Origin: Pipra filicauda
Taxonomy: Eukaryota; Chordata; Aves; Passeriformes; Pipridae
Length of the DNA stretch: 64,000 nucleotides
Assembly: GCF_003945595.2 (NCBI RefSeq)
Contig: NW_024104376.1
Location: forward strand, 3,410,001-3,474,000
Direction: 5' to 3'
Shown here: piece by piece, positions 1 to 13,309 of the stretch
Numbering within the stretch: the first letter of the stretch is position 1
Layout: each line of letters begins with the position of its first letter
Translations under genes and position numbers: made by a program
The notes under the pieces: generated by a model
What the model was told of the DNA's origin: nothing
Databases searched by the model: none
What the model saw: only the letters and a program-made list of their open reading frames with translations

Positions 1-3000
1 TGTTTAATGACAGCAAGAAAAGAAAAGCTGCCAAGATTTCCAGTGAGATGCAGTTGAAAGTATTTGTCTTTATTATATGCTTAATCATAATCTTTACAAA
101 TTCTATAAAATAGCCAATTGACTCCAGAAATTAACAAAATTTTAACATTAGTGGGAATTTCTTACTAATTCTTACTAATGTGAGAATCAGTGACCTATGT
201 TTGTCATATATACATGTCCAGGGGAAAAATATTCCTAGATTAGTTCTGAAAAAGTTACTACAATAATCCCAGGGATACAATTAGCCTGCTCAGCTTAAAC
301 CAAGAAAAATTATCCTGAACTGCATGTCTCTCCCTCTCTTCCACTAGCAATATAGATACTAGAATAAAACTGAGATAGGAAAAAGTGAAATATAAAATAA
401 AACAAAAGCAGATATATTACAAAAAGAAAATCTAAATATATATATTTTAAAAGCTATTTGGATGAAAGACTTGAGATAAAGCTACTTATTCCTTCTCAGT
501 TTCTCCCCCTCTTTCCTGTTTGGCTTCACTATAAAGCAGTAAGCACCATCTGCTTTTGGAATTTTTTGTTGCTTTGCCCATGGTGCTTCTTCTATGAAAT
601 TTCCCTTGGGCCAGAATTTGCTGAGCAACCTTATCTTTTCAGAAGGTAGTGGTTTTAGGAGGGATTCAGATCCTCAAAATCTCAAATTCCTACCATAAGC
701 TTCATGCCTGTTGATGTGTGCCTGGATCCCATTGACTTGCCATCCTCTCAGAGGGCTCTGTGAAGGACCTCAGTCGTTCCACAGCATTTAGACCGAGGAC
801 AAGCACGTCCAAAGCATTTTAGACCAAGGATAAGCACTTCTAGAGCTTGGGTCTGCACCTCCCATTTGTTGCCTTTCTCTTTCCCTCCTTTCTTCTCCCA
901 AATGAGGTAGGTAAGGTTAGATTTCATGGCTTTCCCTCACCATGAGAAGGGGAGTTCTTTTACAGAAATCTTTTACACAAATCACTGCACTCAGCCCCTG
1001 GCTGAGACACAGACACAGAGTTGAACCTCTGTATCCTGTGCTGTACATGACACCAAATCCTCTCTGAACACAGGCTGCCACCTCTCCCCTCCTGAGTGAC
1101 AACATGCTCGTGCCATCCATCTGCAGCACACTTAGAGAAACTGGGGCTGTGAGATGAGACATTTTGCCTTGCTGATCTGATGAAAAACTGTCACTGGTTG
1201 TCTGAACTGCGATCTGGGCTTGCTCATCCAGGAGCTACAAGCACCTCACATCAGATACAAGGTGGGGAGATGGGAAACATACAGTTGGAGGCACCAGCAT
1301 CAGAACGTCTCTTTTTAGGAGAATGTGGCTACACTGATAATATGTAATATGAAATTTTATTGTAGGTTGCGTGTCCTCTGCAAAATATTTCCTGGGAGAC
1401 AGCACATCCCAGAAATGCTTTGTAGGATATGATTTTAACTGGAGATTTTCCTTCTATATTAACCTTAATAGAGCATTTGCAAAGTAAAACAAGCTAGAGC
1501 TACCCTTCCCACAGGGTAACATAGACCCCCCTCAGTCCTGGAATAAATGTTACAGGAGTGTCTGTGTTGCCTTTATCTAGTATATGAATTAACTCAAATA
1601 ATCTGGCAATCAGTTAATTTTAGAAGAAAAGTTCTCATCTGCACATGCCCTAAGCAAAGATCATGTTTCTTTTTTTGTCTGATCTCTCTCTCTGCGCTCT
1701 TTAAACTCCTCCACAAGAAAGTGTATCATCCTTTAGCTGTTCCCCAGCACACAGGCTGTTGCTGGCATGCAACCAGTAAAACTCCAACCCATAACAACAT
1801 CAAGAAACAATTGCTGCTCTTACTATCACAGGAATCCTGTTCAACTTTGGGGGTGGATGGTTCAATCACAACCATCACAACAGATCATCCAGGCCAAAGA
1901 ACAATTCCCTTCTGAAGCTACAGATGAAGAAGCAGTAGAGAGATGAAAAATGCCACCCAAACACCTCTGAGGAATTATTTTCATTATGAGGAGATTTACT
2001 TGTAATATTGTTAAAGAGATTACTGTTTACAAGTGGTCTTGTATCTTTAAAGTATTTCTAACTAATACGTATTGGATGCTTCCTCATATATGCACCACCA
2101 TTGTCTCTTGGGTTTAATACATTACCAGTTGTGGAAACCTATGGGGATACTTAAAACATCAAACATGCTATTAATTTTGTGATTATGAAAATTAGTAGAT
2201 TGTAGCTTGTTTCCTGGAACAGCTTCTTCTGGGGGAGCTGAGCACAGTGCTCATTTAAAAAACAACAAAAAAACCCCCACAAATTGTTATTCACTGAGTG
2301 ACCAAAGCAACAAATCCTTAGATATTAGCCCAGACATCTGAATATGTACAGAACCAACAAAAATATTGTAAAAATCCACAGACAGAAACAAACAAAAAAA
2401 TAATCTGGAATTGAAATTCACTAAAGCTGATGCATATCTACAAAAGTATGTATCTGTACTTGGGAAGGACATCTGAAGATGTCTTTACATGCAGCAGAGA
2501 ATTAGACAAACAAATTAATGAAGATGGTGACACAATTCGCCTCTTTAGTCTCCTCCATTCTTAATTGCATCTTACCAGTTCTATTAGCTACTTTGACTAG
2601 ATCTCCCTTGGCTATATTAGATGTTCATGATGCAGAGATCTAAAAATGATCGACCTCGCCCTGATCTGCAAGATGTTCTCAGCTCTCCAACACCAGAGGA
2701 CCTTCACTGTGGTCTGAACATAAAAGAGTTCACTTTCACATTTTTACTTAATCTGAATCTTTCTCACACTGGAAAATTGTACTGAAATCTCAATTGAGGA
2801 CCCTTCTAATCCGAGCCTAACTGCTTGAGAGACAGTGTGTTCAAATCTTTAAATATTATTCATGTCAGTGTTCACACTGGGTATGATGCTTAAATAAGAT
2901 TCATATGCCTGAAAATTCTTTATTAAAAATGTGATGTAGGGGTACATGACATATAGTGACATGCCAGCTCATTCACTACTAACCTAACTGCTCATAAATC

Positions 3001-5380
3001 ACCTCTTCAAAGATGAACTAGAAGAGCACAGGAAGAGTTTACTTGCAAATACCCAGTGGCTCAGGAAATATAAATTCCATGCTGGCAGAGCATGAGTATG
3101 TTTAAGAGATGAAATTATTTGCCTCTATCCCATAGTTTAGGTATAAGACAGCTGAAGAAAACAAAAACATACAAACAAAAAAATCCAAACCACCCTTATG
3201 ATGCCACACAGGAAATTGGCAAGAAACCTTCCTGCTGCCCTGATCTCTGTGATGGAAAGACAAACAGGTACCTGACCTGTCCAACTGCCCCTAGCAGAAG
3301 GGCAGCTGTAGGTTACAGAGGCAATGGCCACTCCACCTTTCTTTATTGGCATGATTAGTGACCCTCGTGATCAACTCCCTTGATGGTGCACACTAAGCAT
3401 TGCATAAGAGAGCAATAAATCACGGTGCTGTTGAACAGTGACCGCAAGTTTTCCCACCAAACTTATCAGAAGTAAAGGTGAAGGAAGTTCATAAACACAA
3501 ATAAAACTGAAATTCAGAAGTTGGATCTTCAGGACTTGCCATCTGGGTCAAATCACATCTTTCCACAAACTTCCTATGCCTGTTTGGATGCGTTGCCAAG
3601 ACTCTTTCTGCCTTATCCTGTTCTTCTCACCAGTAAAGGAGAGCAACACTTCCCTGTCTAAGGCTGAATACATCAAAGATTATGATGTACCCACATATTT
3701 TGGCAATAAAGTTGTAGCAGTATCTCAGGTAGATAAAATCTCCTGCAAACAGAACACTGGATTCTTTTAAAAGATTTTTTTTTTCAGTTCAATCAAGCTA
3801 AAAGAACAATGTTCATTATACAAACGGGTTTTCTGATGTAATTACCAGGGTTTCAAAGTCCCCTCCTGTACTTAACACTCAGGGTTATGGAACTTGTTGC
3901 CAAGCAATTACCCCTTAGATTTGCTTTAATCCATGCCGATCATTTCCCAGAGTTGATCATTACTGCAGACTTTAATTGCCTTTGTTGGCTTGTATGCTGC
4001 TGGAGTTCAAACAGAACAGATTAACAGGAGGCTGCCAGCCACAGAACCCTTTGAAAAAAAGGCGGGAAGCTGAGTCAAGAACCTCACAGTGTACTTTACT
4101 TCAAGGACTTCCCAGAAATTGTGGTTCACACCTATATTAACCTCAGAAAAGGTCTGCAGGAGTTATATCCTGATCTCACTGCTATCAGTTTTATAGTGGT
4201 ACCAGCCATCTGTGTTGTATGGAGTTGCTGGCATGAAAGTAGGTAAGGAATTGGAAAACCAGTGACTGAATCCAGCAGAAAGAAGGATAAGAACATTATT
4301 TGCAGATAAAGCAGTATGCAAGACAACTGCGATATCCAGTGCATGTAAATCTCAAGCCCATGTCAATAGGAGAGATGGTCCCACACTGTCACTCCCGCGT
4401 GGTTTGGGTTTGTAGGTCTTTGGGAGAGAAGGGCATTCTCATTCCTACCCCAAACACAACCTGGTTCCCACCCCTTTGGATCATGTCATTTATCTTAAGG
4501 AAGTTGCCAGGTATGGCAAGGCAGCTGGATTGAGTCCACGATAAAAGCAATCTTTTCCTTCAATAATGTGGTTTATCTATTAAGTGAAGCTGCTTTTAGA
4601 GGAAGTTCAGTGCGTTTGCAACATCCCCCTGGTAATGAGGTTAATGTGCTCAATACGGTGATAACTGTGGAACATTCATCAGGACCATCTTCATTTAAAC
4701 ATCAGATATATTTGCAGCTGTTCAGTACCTTCCCATCTAAACCAAACTCATCAATTTTTCTGGTTTTCAGTTTGTTTCCTACATGAACATAAAAACTCTT
4801 TCTACGTTTCAGGATATTATAAATGAGAGGGAAGTTTTGTCCACACAATACATTTTTCTTCCCTCCCACACCATCATTATCTCTTTTCCTTAGTAGCTCA
4901 GTAACACCTAGAAGCTTTGGCAGCACACCAGGGATTTCACCAGCGCCCAGCATTGTACAGCCAGTCTCAGGCAGTCTCACGCTTGATTAAGGTGGTATCA
5001 CAAAACCCAAGAAAGCAGGGACAATGCACATACATGCAATATAGGAAATGAGCAAAATCCATGAAGAAGAAAGGAAGGGAAACCAAACATCACATAGAAA
5101 TATGATGAGGGATACCTGGATCTACAGTAAGTTAGTGGTGACGTACCATCATAATGGAGTGACAAGTTTATGTTTACATAGTTTATGTGGCAGGAACATG
5201 TTTGTAGGTGCTACAGCCACAAAATGATTACCACACATATTGCATGTTTGCACACAGCTGTGCCAAGAACAGATTTTATAAGGAGAGAAAGAAAAAGAGC
5301 TAACTTCACAGGAATTTGATATGGCAGCGCACAAACAACATTTTGGGAGCCCATTATGCGGTCCTAATCTTTAGATATCT
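1..5380. other. Intergenic AT-rich DNA, no gene recognised
   Basis: No reading frame here exceeds about 120 codons and none resembles a known protein. The stretch is AT-rich with no CpG cluster, so no promoter island is apparent. An imperfect direct duplication of about 35 bp lies near 790-845: two copies of a 'gcattt(t)agacc...aagcac' block. I see no RNA gene. Enhancers could be present but cannot be identified from sequence alone. Confidence 0.6.
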
Positions 5381-5637
5381 GGGGACAAAATTTTTAGCAG
5401 GGCCTGTTGCTATAGGACAAGGGGTAATGGTTTTAAACTGCAGGAGAGTCGATTTAGACTAGATATAAGGAAGAAATTTTTTACAATGAGGATAGTAAAA
5501 CACAGGAACAGGTTGCCCAGACAGGTGAAAACATTCAAGGTCAGGCTGGTTGGGGCTCTGAGCAAGCTGATTGCTAGGGGGCTGGACTAGACGATCTTTA
5601 AGCTCTCTTCCAACCCAAATTATTCTATAATTTTGTG
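5381..5637 (+). mobile_element. CR1 LINE 3'-end fragment
   Basis: The sequence reads like the 3' end of an avian CR1 element in sense orientation. It has the [15 protein letters not shown] C-terminal ORF2 segment (near 5448-5480), the 'ggaacaggttgcccag' block, the 'ttggactagatgatcttt'-like block near the end, and a decayed ATTCTATR-type terminal repeat. It is 5'-truncated with small internal deletions, so it is an old, inactive copy. Boundaries are by eye, good to about 20 bp. Confidence 0.8.
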
Positions 5638-8600
5638 ACCCAAACTCACGAAGAATACTTTCTTAAAACTCCCAATAGAGGTACCCACCACAGTCTCAGG
5701 ATAAAGGCCCAGAGTGAGAAAGATGTTAATACAGTCCCTGTGAAAGACACAGGCTGTGCTCTGCATGCAGAGAGGCTGTAAGGGCCAGTGCTCCAAAGTC
5801 CTTCTCTTTCCTCCTTCCTTGTCTAGATAAACAGATATTCTCTATCTGTAAGAAAAAAATAAACATATTTAACAAGAAGGCGCAATTGTGCTGTGATATC
5901 TCCAGAACAACAGACATTTAGCATGCAGCTGTCACCTTGAAAATTATTTAAACTGAGAAAAATGGAAAATGAAAAATAGGAGTTTGCACACCTTACTTGC
6001 TCTTTGGGGGAGAAAAAGCAAAAGACTATGGTAAACAGGAAATTTGGGAAATGCAAAGAAATTAGAGTGGAGATCACCAACCCCAAGACAAAATATTTTA
6101 ACTGAGAAATTGATGGTGCAGAGATGGGAGGCATTGCTTACACTGCAGAACACAAGATTATCATACAAGGAGAACAGGAGAACCTTGAATAATAGAGATG
6201 GACTGGAATGCAAAAGTATTAAATGCAAGGTCCCACAGCTAGGAATTAACACCACTAATATTAATCACAAATAGGGGCTCAGTAAATAGATACAGAAGAT
6301 ATTGTGTATACAGTCAACAGAAAACTGTGTGCAGCCACTATGTTACAACTGTCAAAAAGGATAATGGAATGCCAAACTGTTTTGTGATGTGATATTTCAA
6401 GAAAAAAATGAAAAGGGACTAAAGCCACCACACCAAAATGTAAGAATAAAGTGTACAATTCCAGCCACACATTTTCAAAGAAATTTAAAATGGGAATACA
6501 ACATTTTTTTTCCTTATAACTGTAGGTCTGAACTATGGACTGAAAAAACATATTTAAGCTGAAGGACTTTGTTGACTCAAGAGGGAATCGAGTACAAACC
6601 AGCCACGAATAGAGTCAGCTTGGAAATTGCAAGAAAAAAAATCTATCTATCAGAGCAATTAATCTCCAGAAGTTTCCATAGGAAAAACCCCAAAGCATAA
6701 ACAGAGTTATGGTGGAACTCGATAAATTTACTAAATACATTTTTATGACATATTTGCCTCCAACAGATTTAGTGAACCAGGAGATCACTTTCCACTCTAT
6801 GTCTAAACCAAAATTCATCCTTTGTACAAAAAGCAAAATTCAAAATATAAATATCCTTGAGCCTAGAGTTTGAACATTTACAAGGGTTTTAAATAGTTTT
6901 AAGATTCTAAAGTTTCACCCATGGCTCATAACTTGTATATCACACGTCTGTTTGGCTCTTAGGTTTTTATAAGTAGTTTAGAGAGACATTTTTTCCTTTT
7001 GTGGGATTTGTTCCTTTTCATTTGTGGGATCTTCTGAACACCAGATTAAAAGCATCTGCATCGAACCCATCTCAGCCATCACTGCCAGCATTCAGTTCTG
7101 CCTTCACCATAGAACAGGGTTTTGTCAGGCTCCCTCAACTTGACAGTATTTTTACATCTGGAAACACAAACCGAGAAAAGCTTAGGGAAAATATAACAAG
7201 AAATAATAATACTCATTCTGGCTGAAGGAAAGTGCCAGAATTTGCTGCAGAAAATGACTGGTTTAGTGCTTATGTAGGCTTTTCCTGCCCAATTTAAAGG
7301 GAGAACCCTTAGAAAAACTTGCTCTGAGAAATATTTGCACAGAAAGGCTACAAGTTAACAGCGTAGGAAAGACAAAGACAGCTATTCTGCAGTGCACATA
7401 ACAGATTTTCTCTTCTATCCACATGCATCAATGAATTGGAAGTAAGTTGTTGAAACTGTGCCAGCCAGGATGCACACAGCTGAGGTGCTCACCCGCATGC
7501 GAGGTTTGCCCTGACCTCGTGTCGGTGTCGTGGTACCAGAGGTTGTTCCAGGGGATTTAAAGTCAACATGAGCAGATATTCACAGAAACTGTGAAAATTC
7601 ACATTTACATTGAACCCCTCCAATGCACCTCCACTTGCTATTTTGTTAAACCCAGGTCTTCTCAGACAACCTAACCTGCAGACCCTGATGTATATGGTCA
7701 TATTTAAGGACAGGAGACAGAGATGTTGTATATATTCCCTTGCTTCAAACTGTATCAACATGAACACCAGTACTCCTGAGAGTTGATTTCTGAGGCATCT
7801 GCACCTCTTTGCTGCCCATGGTACAAGCTGTGGGCAAAACTCTTCTCATGTCTGAGGTGTCTACAGGAGCTCTCTAAGGGGTGGATTCTCTATTTCTCTC
7901 ACAGCTGAGGGCATGCACAGGATATATTTTTTTTTATCTGAGTGATAATTTTCACTAAATTTAGAAGAACCTAGTTATGTTTACAGTTTTGCTTTCTTCC
8001 ACTATGACCAGAGTCATCAAACAGGTTCAAAATGTAGCAGTGTAAGACATATGGACACACTTAAGCAGTGTATTGCAACATATGCCTTTTTTTCTTTGAA
8101 AACAAGGCTAAGAAGCCTGTTCTAAAATCTAGAAAATAAATTAAAACACACAACAGTATTTACTTTTCTTTTCAAAACTTGGGATACAAAGAGCCTTCCT
8201 CCCACTTCATGGACTTAGCTAGCTGACAGACAGAGGATTAATTACTGCACTCACAGAAGCAGCAAGGTTTGGATTCATCCCATCTCAAGCAGGTTGAAGA
8301 CTCTGTCTTGTACTTAGTGGAGACCAAAAGGGTCAGAATTGCCTCCTCACAACACTTTTCTCTCTATGCTGGTGACAGAGAAAGCCCAGAATGATTTTGG
8401 TCCTGGTAACTTTGAGTGCTGACTCTGGCTGGAGCACCGTGTTTATCCCACCACAGCATTTCCTCTGGCACAAATTGATCTGGAAGAGCTGCAAAGGCTT
8501 GTGAGCAAAAACTTGATCTAGGGTCCATAATTGCTGCACAGGATGATGGTTTCTGAAATGGAGGGGGATGATGAAAAGGTTTGTGTTTCAGGAACTCTAA

Positions 8601-11600
8601 ACATGGGTGGCAGCTGCATAATTTGTGCTGATGGTACCAGTTTGCCTTCTTTACAGTTATTGCATAAGGAAAATATCTACTGCCCACTTTTCAGTGATTT
8701 GCTATTTTTACTGTGCCAAAGCAAGGTTTTGTAAGTGTCTCTGTCTTTGCACATTAAATCCAGGGTGTGTAAGGCAAAAGGAATGTGGGGCTGGTGGAAA
8801 AAACACATAGGATTTCTTAAGGAAATTTTTCATTGTGTGGCAGAGACAAGAGAACCAAAGGGTCTTTTATCTGTAAAAGAAGAGAATTTGAGAAACAAAT
8901 TTTAGGCAGAAAAGTCTAATGTTTTTTCTACTTCCTTTGGCCTCAGGAAATGGAGAATCACTTTAAAGATTAATTGTTAGAGAACACTTGAATTTCTTCT
9001 TTCAATTAAAATGAGTACTCACTCTTAGATATTTCAAATAAAAGCAACACTTTTGAGCAGCACTCAGTCAAAGAAATCAAGGACTGGCTCAAAGAGGAAG
9101 GCTAATCACTAGGTAGAGTATTAGCACAGAATTTACAAAACTCATTGCAGAATAGGGAGCTGAATACAAGCCTCCTATATGACCTTAAATTACTTTGCCT
9201 TTCTCTATCTTGCCTTTGCTTTTTTTTTGTATACTTGAGGTGTTCCCATAGTACAGTAAAAAGGGGCACTGGAGAGAGACATGGATTAAGCAAAGCAAAC
9301 TTCAAAACCAAGGACAAAACCAACTCAGTTGTGACAAGAATTAATAAACAAAATTAAGTGAATTATCTCAAGTTTCAGGTCCTGTTGCATATATTTTACA
9401 CCAGTCTTTGAATGAGTACTTTGCCTTGCACATTGAAAACATTTGTGGACAAGGTATTATCTAACAGGAGAAGGTGGATGAGGTTCTCTTCAGTGAGGAC
9501 AGTTTCTTGGAAAAAATGAATGCAAGGATATGAAGTGAAAGGAAAAAAATCCAAGTTGCATTGTCATATCAATTATTCCAGGTTTGAACTGGTGCGTGTG
9601 CAAAGACCTATGCACCTCTGCATCACCAAAGCCTACTGAATCAAATTTGCATTTCACAAATACAAATTAATCCAACAAATGTCATACATGACTGCATATG
9701 CCTGTAACCTTCTCTAGCTAGAAATCTGTGACTTGGTTCCAGCTAATCTACCTGTCTTTTTCTTTCCTCAAATTGCTATTTCCTAGATGTTAGCTACAAA
9801 AGCCCCTTCCTGACACACTTAATTTTGTGTGTTTTAGTCATATATTCCAGTATGAATGAGAGGTTTTACATGTTAGTCATAAAATAGCAATCCCTTCAGA
9901 AAAAGTATCATTATCTGACACTGTAGAAAGTGCATGCCAAATTGCCCTTAACTTTTAGTCATTTAAGGCTTTTAATTTCTGAATGCAATTGTAAAAATGA
10001 GAGCTTTGCTCCCATCTCAAGCTTAGTTAATCACACAGTTAAAAATGAGACAAAAAACCATCATCAACAAACCCAGCTCCACCTGATCATGGTTACCACC
10101 TTCACTCAGTGACTGAACAGGTTTCTTCATTTCCACAGGATGCAAGAATGGAAATTCTTTGAAAATGTTATAAGTAGCATTTCTACTTAATCTGTCTTTA
10201 TCTTGCTTTATTTTAGTAATCTACTGTTTACTTCTCCTTGCACTGGCAAATCAGGAAGCCAAAATATATGTATTTATTTACATTAGTTTTAAATACCTCA
10301 GAAAAAAAGCTTCTTCTTCCCTTAACGTACCTTTAGTAAATCCATTTTTCCATCAACAACTCCTGCTTTTGCCTCTGAGACACCGCCCTCAGCTCTGATG
10401 TAACACGCTACATTCACACACTCATTTCCAGCCCAGCTCAGGCAATGGTAATGAGTGTTTTAGGAAAACAGACAGGCAGATATCTAAGTTTGAGTTCATG
10501 CTCTGATTCCTTGCTATCAGCATCCCATAATCCTGTTTCATTTCCTGCTTTTGCTACCCACTGCCAAATCACAGCTAAATGCAGGTCCCGACCATAAAAC
10601 CTCATCTGGGTTCCTGCACCTGTCTGGAGCCTGGCACCTCCGTTTGGCTCCCTGTTGGTGTGAAGATTTGTTTATAGCCGTGCAAAAGCCAGATTAAGGC
10701 TGTTGTGGATGAACTCCACAAGGTACTCTGTTCAACAGTAAAATCTCAGGCATGTTCACTAATACTCTGAAACGGCAAATTAATTTTCCAAAATAATATT
10801 GTGTCAGATCTGCAGATTGCACTGATGTTACCAATACTTTCATCACTGGGTATTAAGATTTCTTTTTCTTTCCTTTAATCTTTGAAGATACAACTTTCCA
10901 CCTGATAAAAATCAGAAAAGTATGTTGATAAGCACATCATCAGCTACGCCTTTAGATTAGGTTATATTTGATTTAACATTATTAATTATTCTGCTTTCCA
11001 ATGAGTAATTCAGCCAAGTGATTGCCTACCCAAGCCATAGCAGAACATCCACGTATATTGTGTAACCTGCAACTGTGGTAACCTGAAGGATTCCTCACAG
11101 TATAAAGGTCTGGATAGAAAACTCAATGAGTTTCAGGAATTTCTTCAGTAGCTACAGACATCTATAAGCCAAAATCTGGACACCATGTGCAGGTGTAGGA
11201 TGTACAAAAATCAAAGCAGAAGCAGGATTGTACTACCCTGAGCACATTTTAACATCAGTAGCCTTCATCCATCCTGGGCAATAAAACAGTTGAGGTTGAA
11301 GTGTCAGAGTAGGGCAAGAGAAGAATCTAAAGGTGAGCACAAAAAGACAAAATCTCTGTTAATATAAAGAGCTCCATCAAAGACAAGAAAAGACCAAAAG
11401 ACAAGAAATCATGGTCAAAGGAACTACAGAATTTTATGCCAACCGAGCCTGCAGTCAAGAGAATCTTATATGCACACCAAGATACCAAATATTTCTTCAT
11501 AAACTTAAAGCTAGACAGGCCCATTAAAAGATTAAGTCTAGCCTCCTGCATGATCCATCAAACCACATACTGCACTTCTGGGTTGAGTGTAGGAGTTTAG

Positions 11601-13280
11601 GTTTGACTAAAGCTCATCTTGCAAAAATGCATACAGACTTGATTTGAAAATGCCAAGAAATGGAAAATCCTGTCCTTTCCTTCAGGACTCTACCCAAGAC
11701 TAAAAGAAAAATTAAAAAAAAAAAATCCAAATGAAACCCACAACACAATGAAACAAAAAAACATAAGCTGTCTCAGTGGCAAAACTTTCATTCAGCTTAG
11801 AGACCTTGTTTCAGATGAGGTCTTTCTGTGGTAGACTGACCAGAGCTCAACAACCAGTATTTTCTCTACTGAAAATATTTCTGTTTCACAGTGAAGTCAT
11901 CCCTGTATCTTTCTTGCTCAATTAGGTAGATAAGTATCCTTAGGTTTCTCACTGGTTTTTTCTGCTTAGAAGAAAGAGTTCACTAACTAGATTGAAATTA
12001 CAGCTAATGATTACAGTTTGCCCCTAAAGGTGAGAAAATTAAACAAGTTAATCAGTAAAACTGACAAATTTTTTAAAGGTTAAAAGTGTCAAAGAAGAGA
12101 GAAAACAAATTGTGATAAAAACATCAACAAAGACATACAATGGGGAGTTTCATTGTGGTCTGTCACTCAGCCATTAGATGTCCCCATGAGCCATCAGGAT
12201 CAGACACTGGCCAGGCAAACAAGAGACCAAGCAGCAACTGAAGCATTTGGGTTTGTAGCATGCACTGTGTGTATGTGTTTCATATACACTTACTGCTGGG
12301 TAGAGCCCTTCCCAAATCTTCGTTCGTGAAGCCTAGCCATGATGATGACTGCTTGAGAGCAATAATAATTTTATGAATGTTGGCAATAACTGAATGGTTT
12401 CAGAGGGAAGACTCCAAAGCTGAAGTTAGTATGAAACAACTCAACTAGGATCTTATTCAAACAGCCACAGGTTGAATCTTAGTTATTAACATCACTGATC
12501 CCCGTATAAAGAAGCAAGATTGGAGTAGATGACAGAGGTCAAGTTATTGATGGATATTTATTTACCTGCAGATCAGATCTAATTATTTGGTTCTCCCGCA
12601 CTCGTGGCCAAATTGCATTTGCCCATCAGAACCACACATGATTTTAGAAAGCAAACAGGGTAAGACCATATCTTCAGCTGCTATAAATTAAAATTAGTCA
12701 ATAAATACCTTAATCTCAAACGCAAGTGAGATGGTTGGAGCAGTTACTGCTCGCAGAGTTTGCCAGCACTGCCACTGAGGCAGCCCGACAAAATGACCCA
12801 AACCCACTGAAGTCTACAGAAAGGGATGTGAAAATAAGCCTTGGTTTGAGCTCTCAGCGTGGTAGTTCAAGATCAACTTCATCAGCATTTCAGCAAGGTG
12901 ATGATCACCAGGAGAGAAATGAGGAGGACAGTTAGAAACAATAACTATCTTAGTCATCTCAGTCCAATCTACCTATGCCCATGAGTGACCTCCCTCCTTC
13001 AGTGAGAAGCCTTGATAGCTTCAATGACATTTTTAGTTGAAGAGCAGGTGCTTGAGGGTAATTGTTTTATCTGCATTTATCCATTATTTTAGTTAGCTGA
13101 ATGCTGAACTTGCATCCTTAGTTCATCTACTGAATGGTGCAACTTTTTTGCTTATTATGAGCATTGTAGTGTTCTAACTAATACCTATTCTTTTTTTCAC
13201 AAAATCAATTCATTTACTAAAACAAGCACAAGGACACGGTCTTTTTAGCCCTACTAAGTAGCAACATTTCCTATGCTTCA
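5638..13280. other. Intergenic AT-rich DNA, no gene recognised
   Basis: Only short chance frames (under about 110 codons) occur on either strand, with no codon pattern or motif I recognise. There is no CpG island, tRNA-like fold or recognisable repeat beyond short A-runs. I see nothing that supports a gene. Confidence 0.55.
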
Positions 13281-13285
13281 GTGGC

Positions 13286-13303
13286 AAAAAAAAAAAAAAA
13301 AAA
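13286..13303 (+). repeat. Poly(A) homopolymer, 18 nt
   Basis: An uninterrupted run of 18 A residues followed by a short CA-rich stretch. It could be a decayed retroelement tail, but no element body is recognisable upstream. Confidence 0.9.
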
Positions 13304-13309
13304 CTTAAA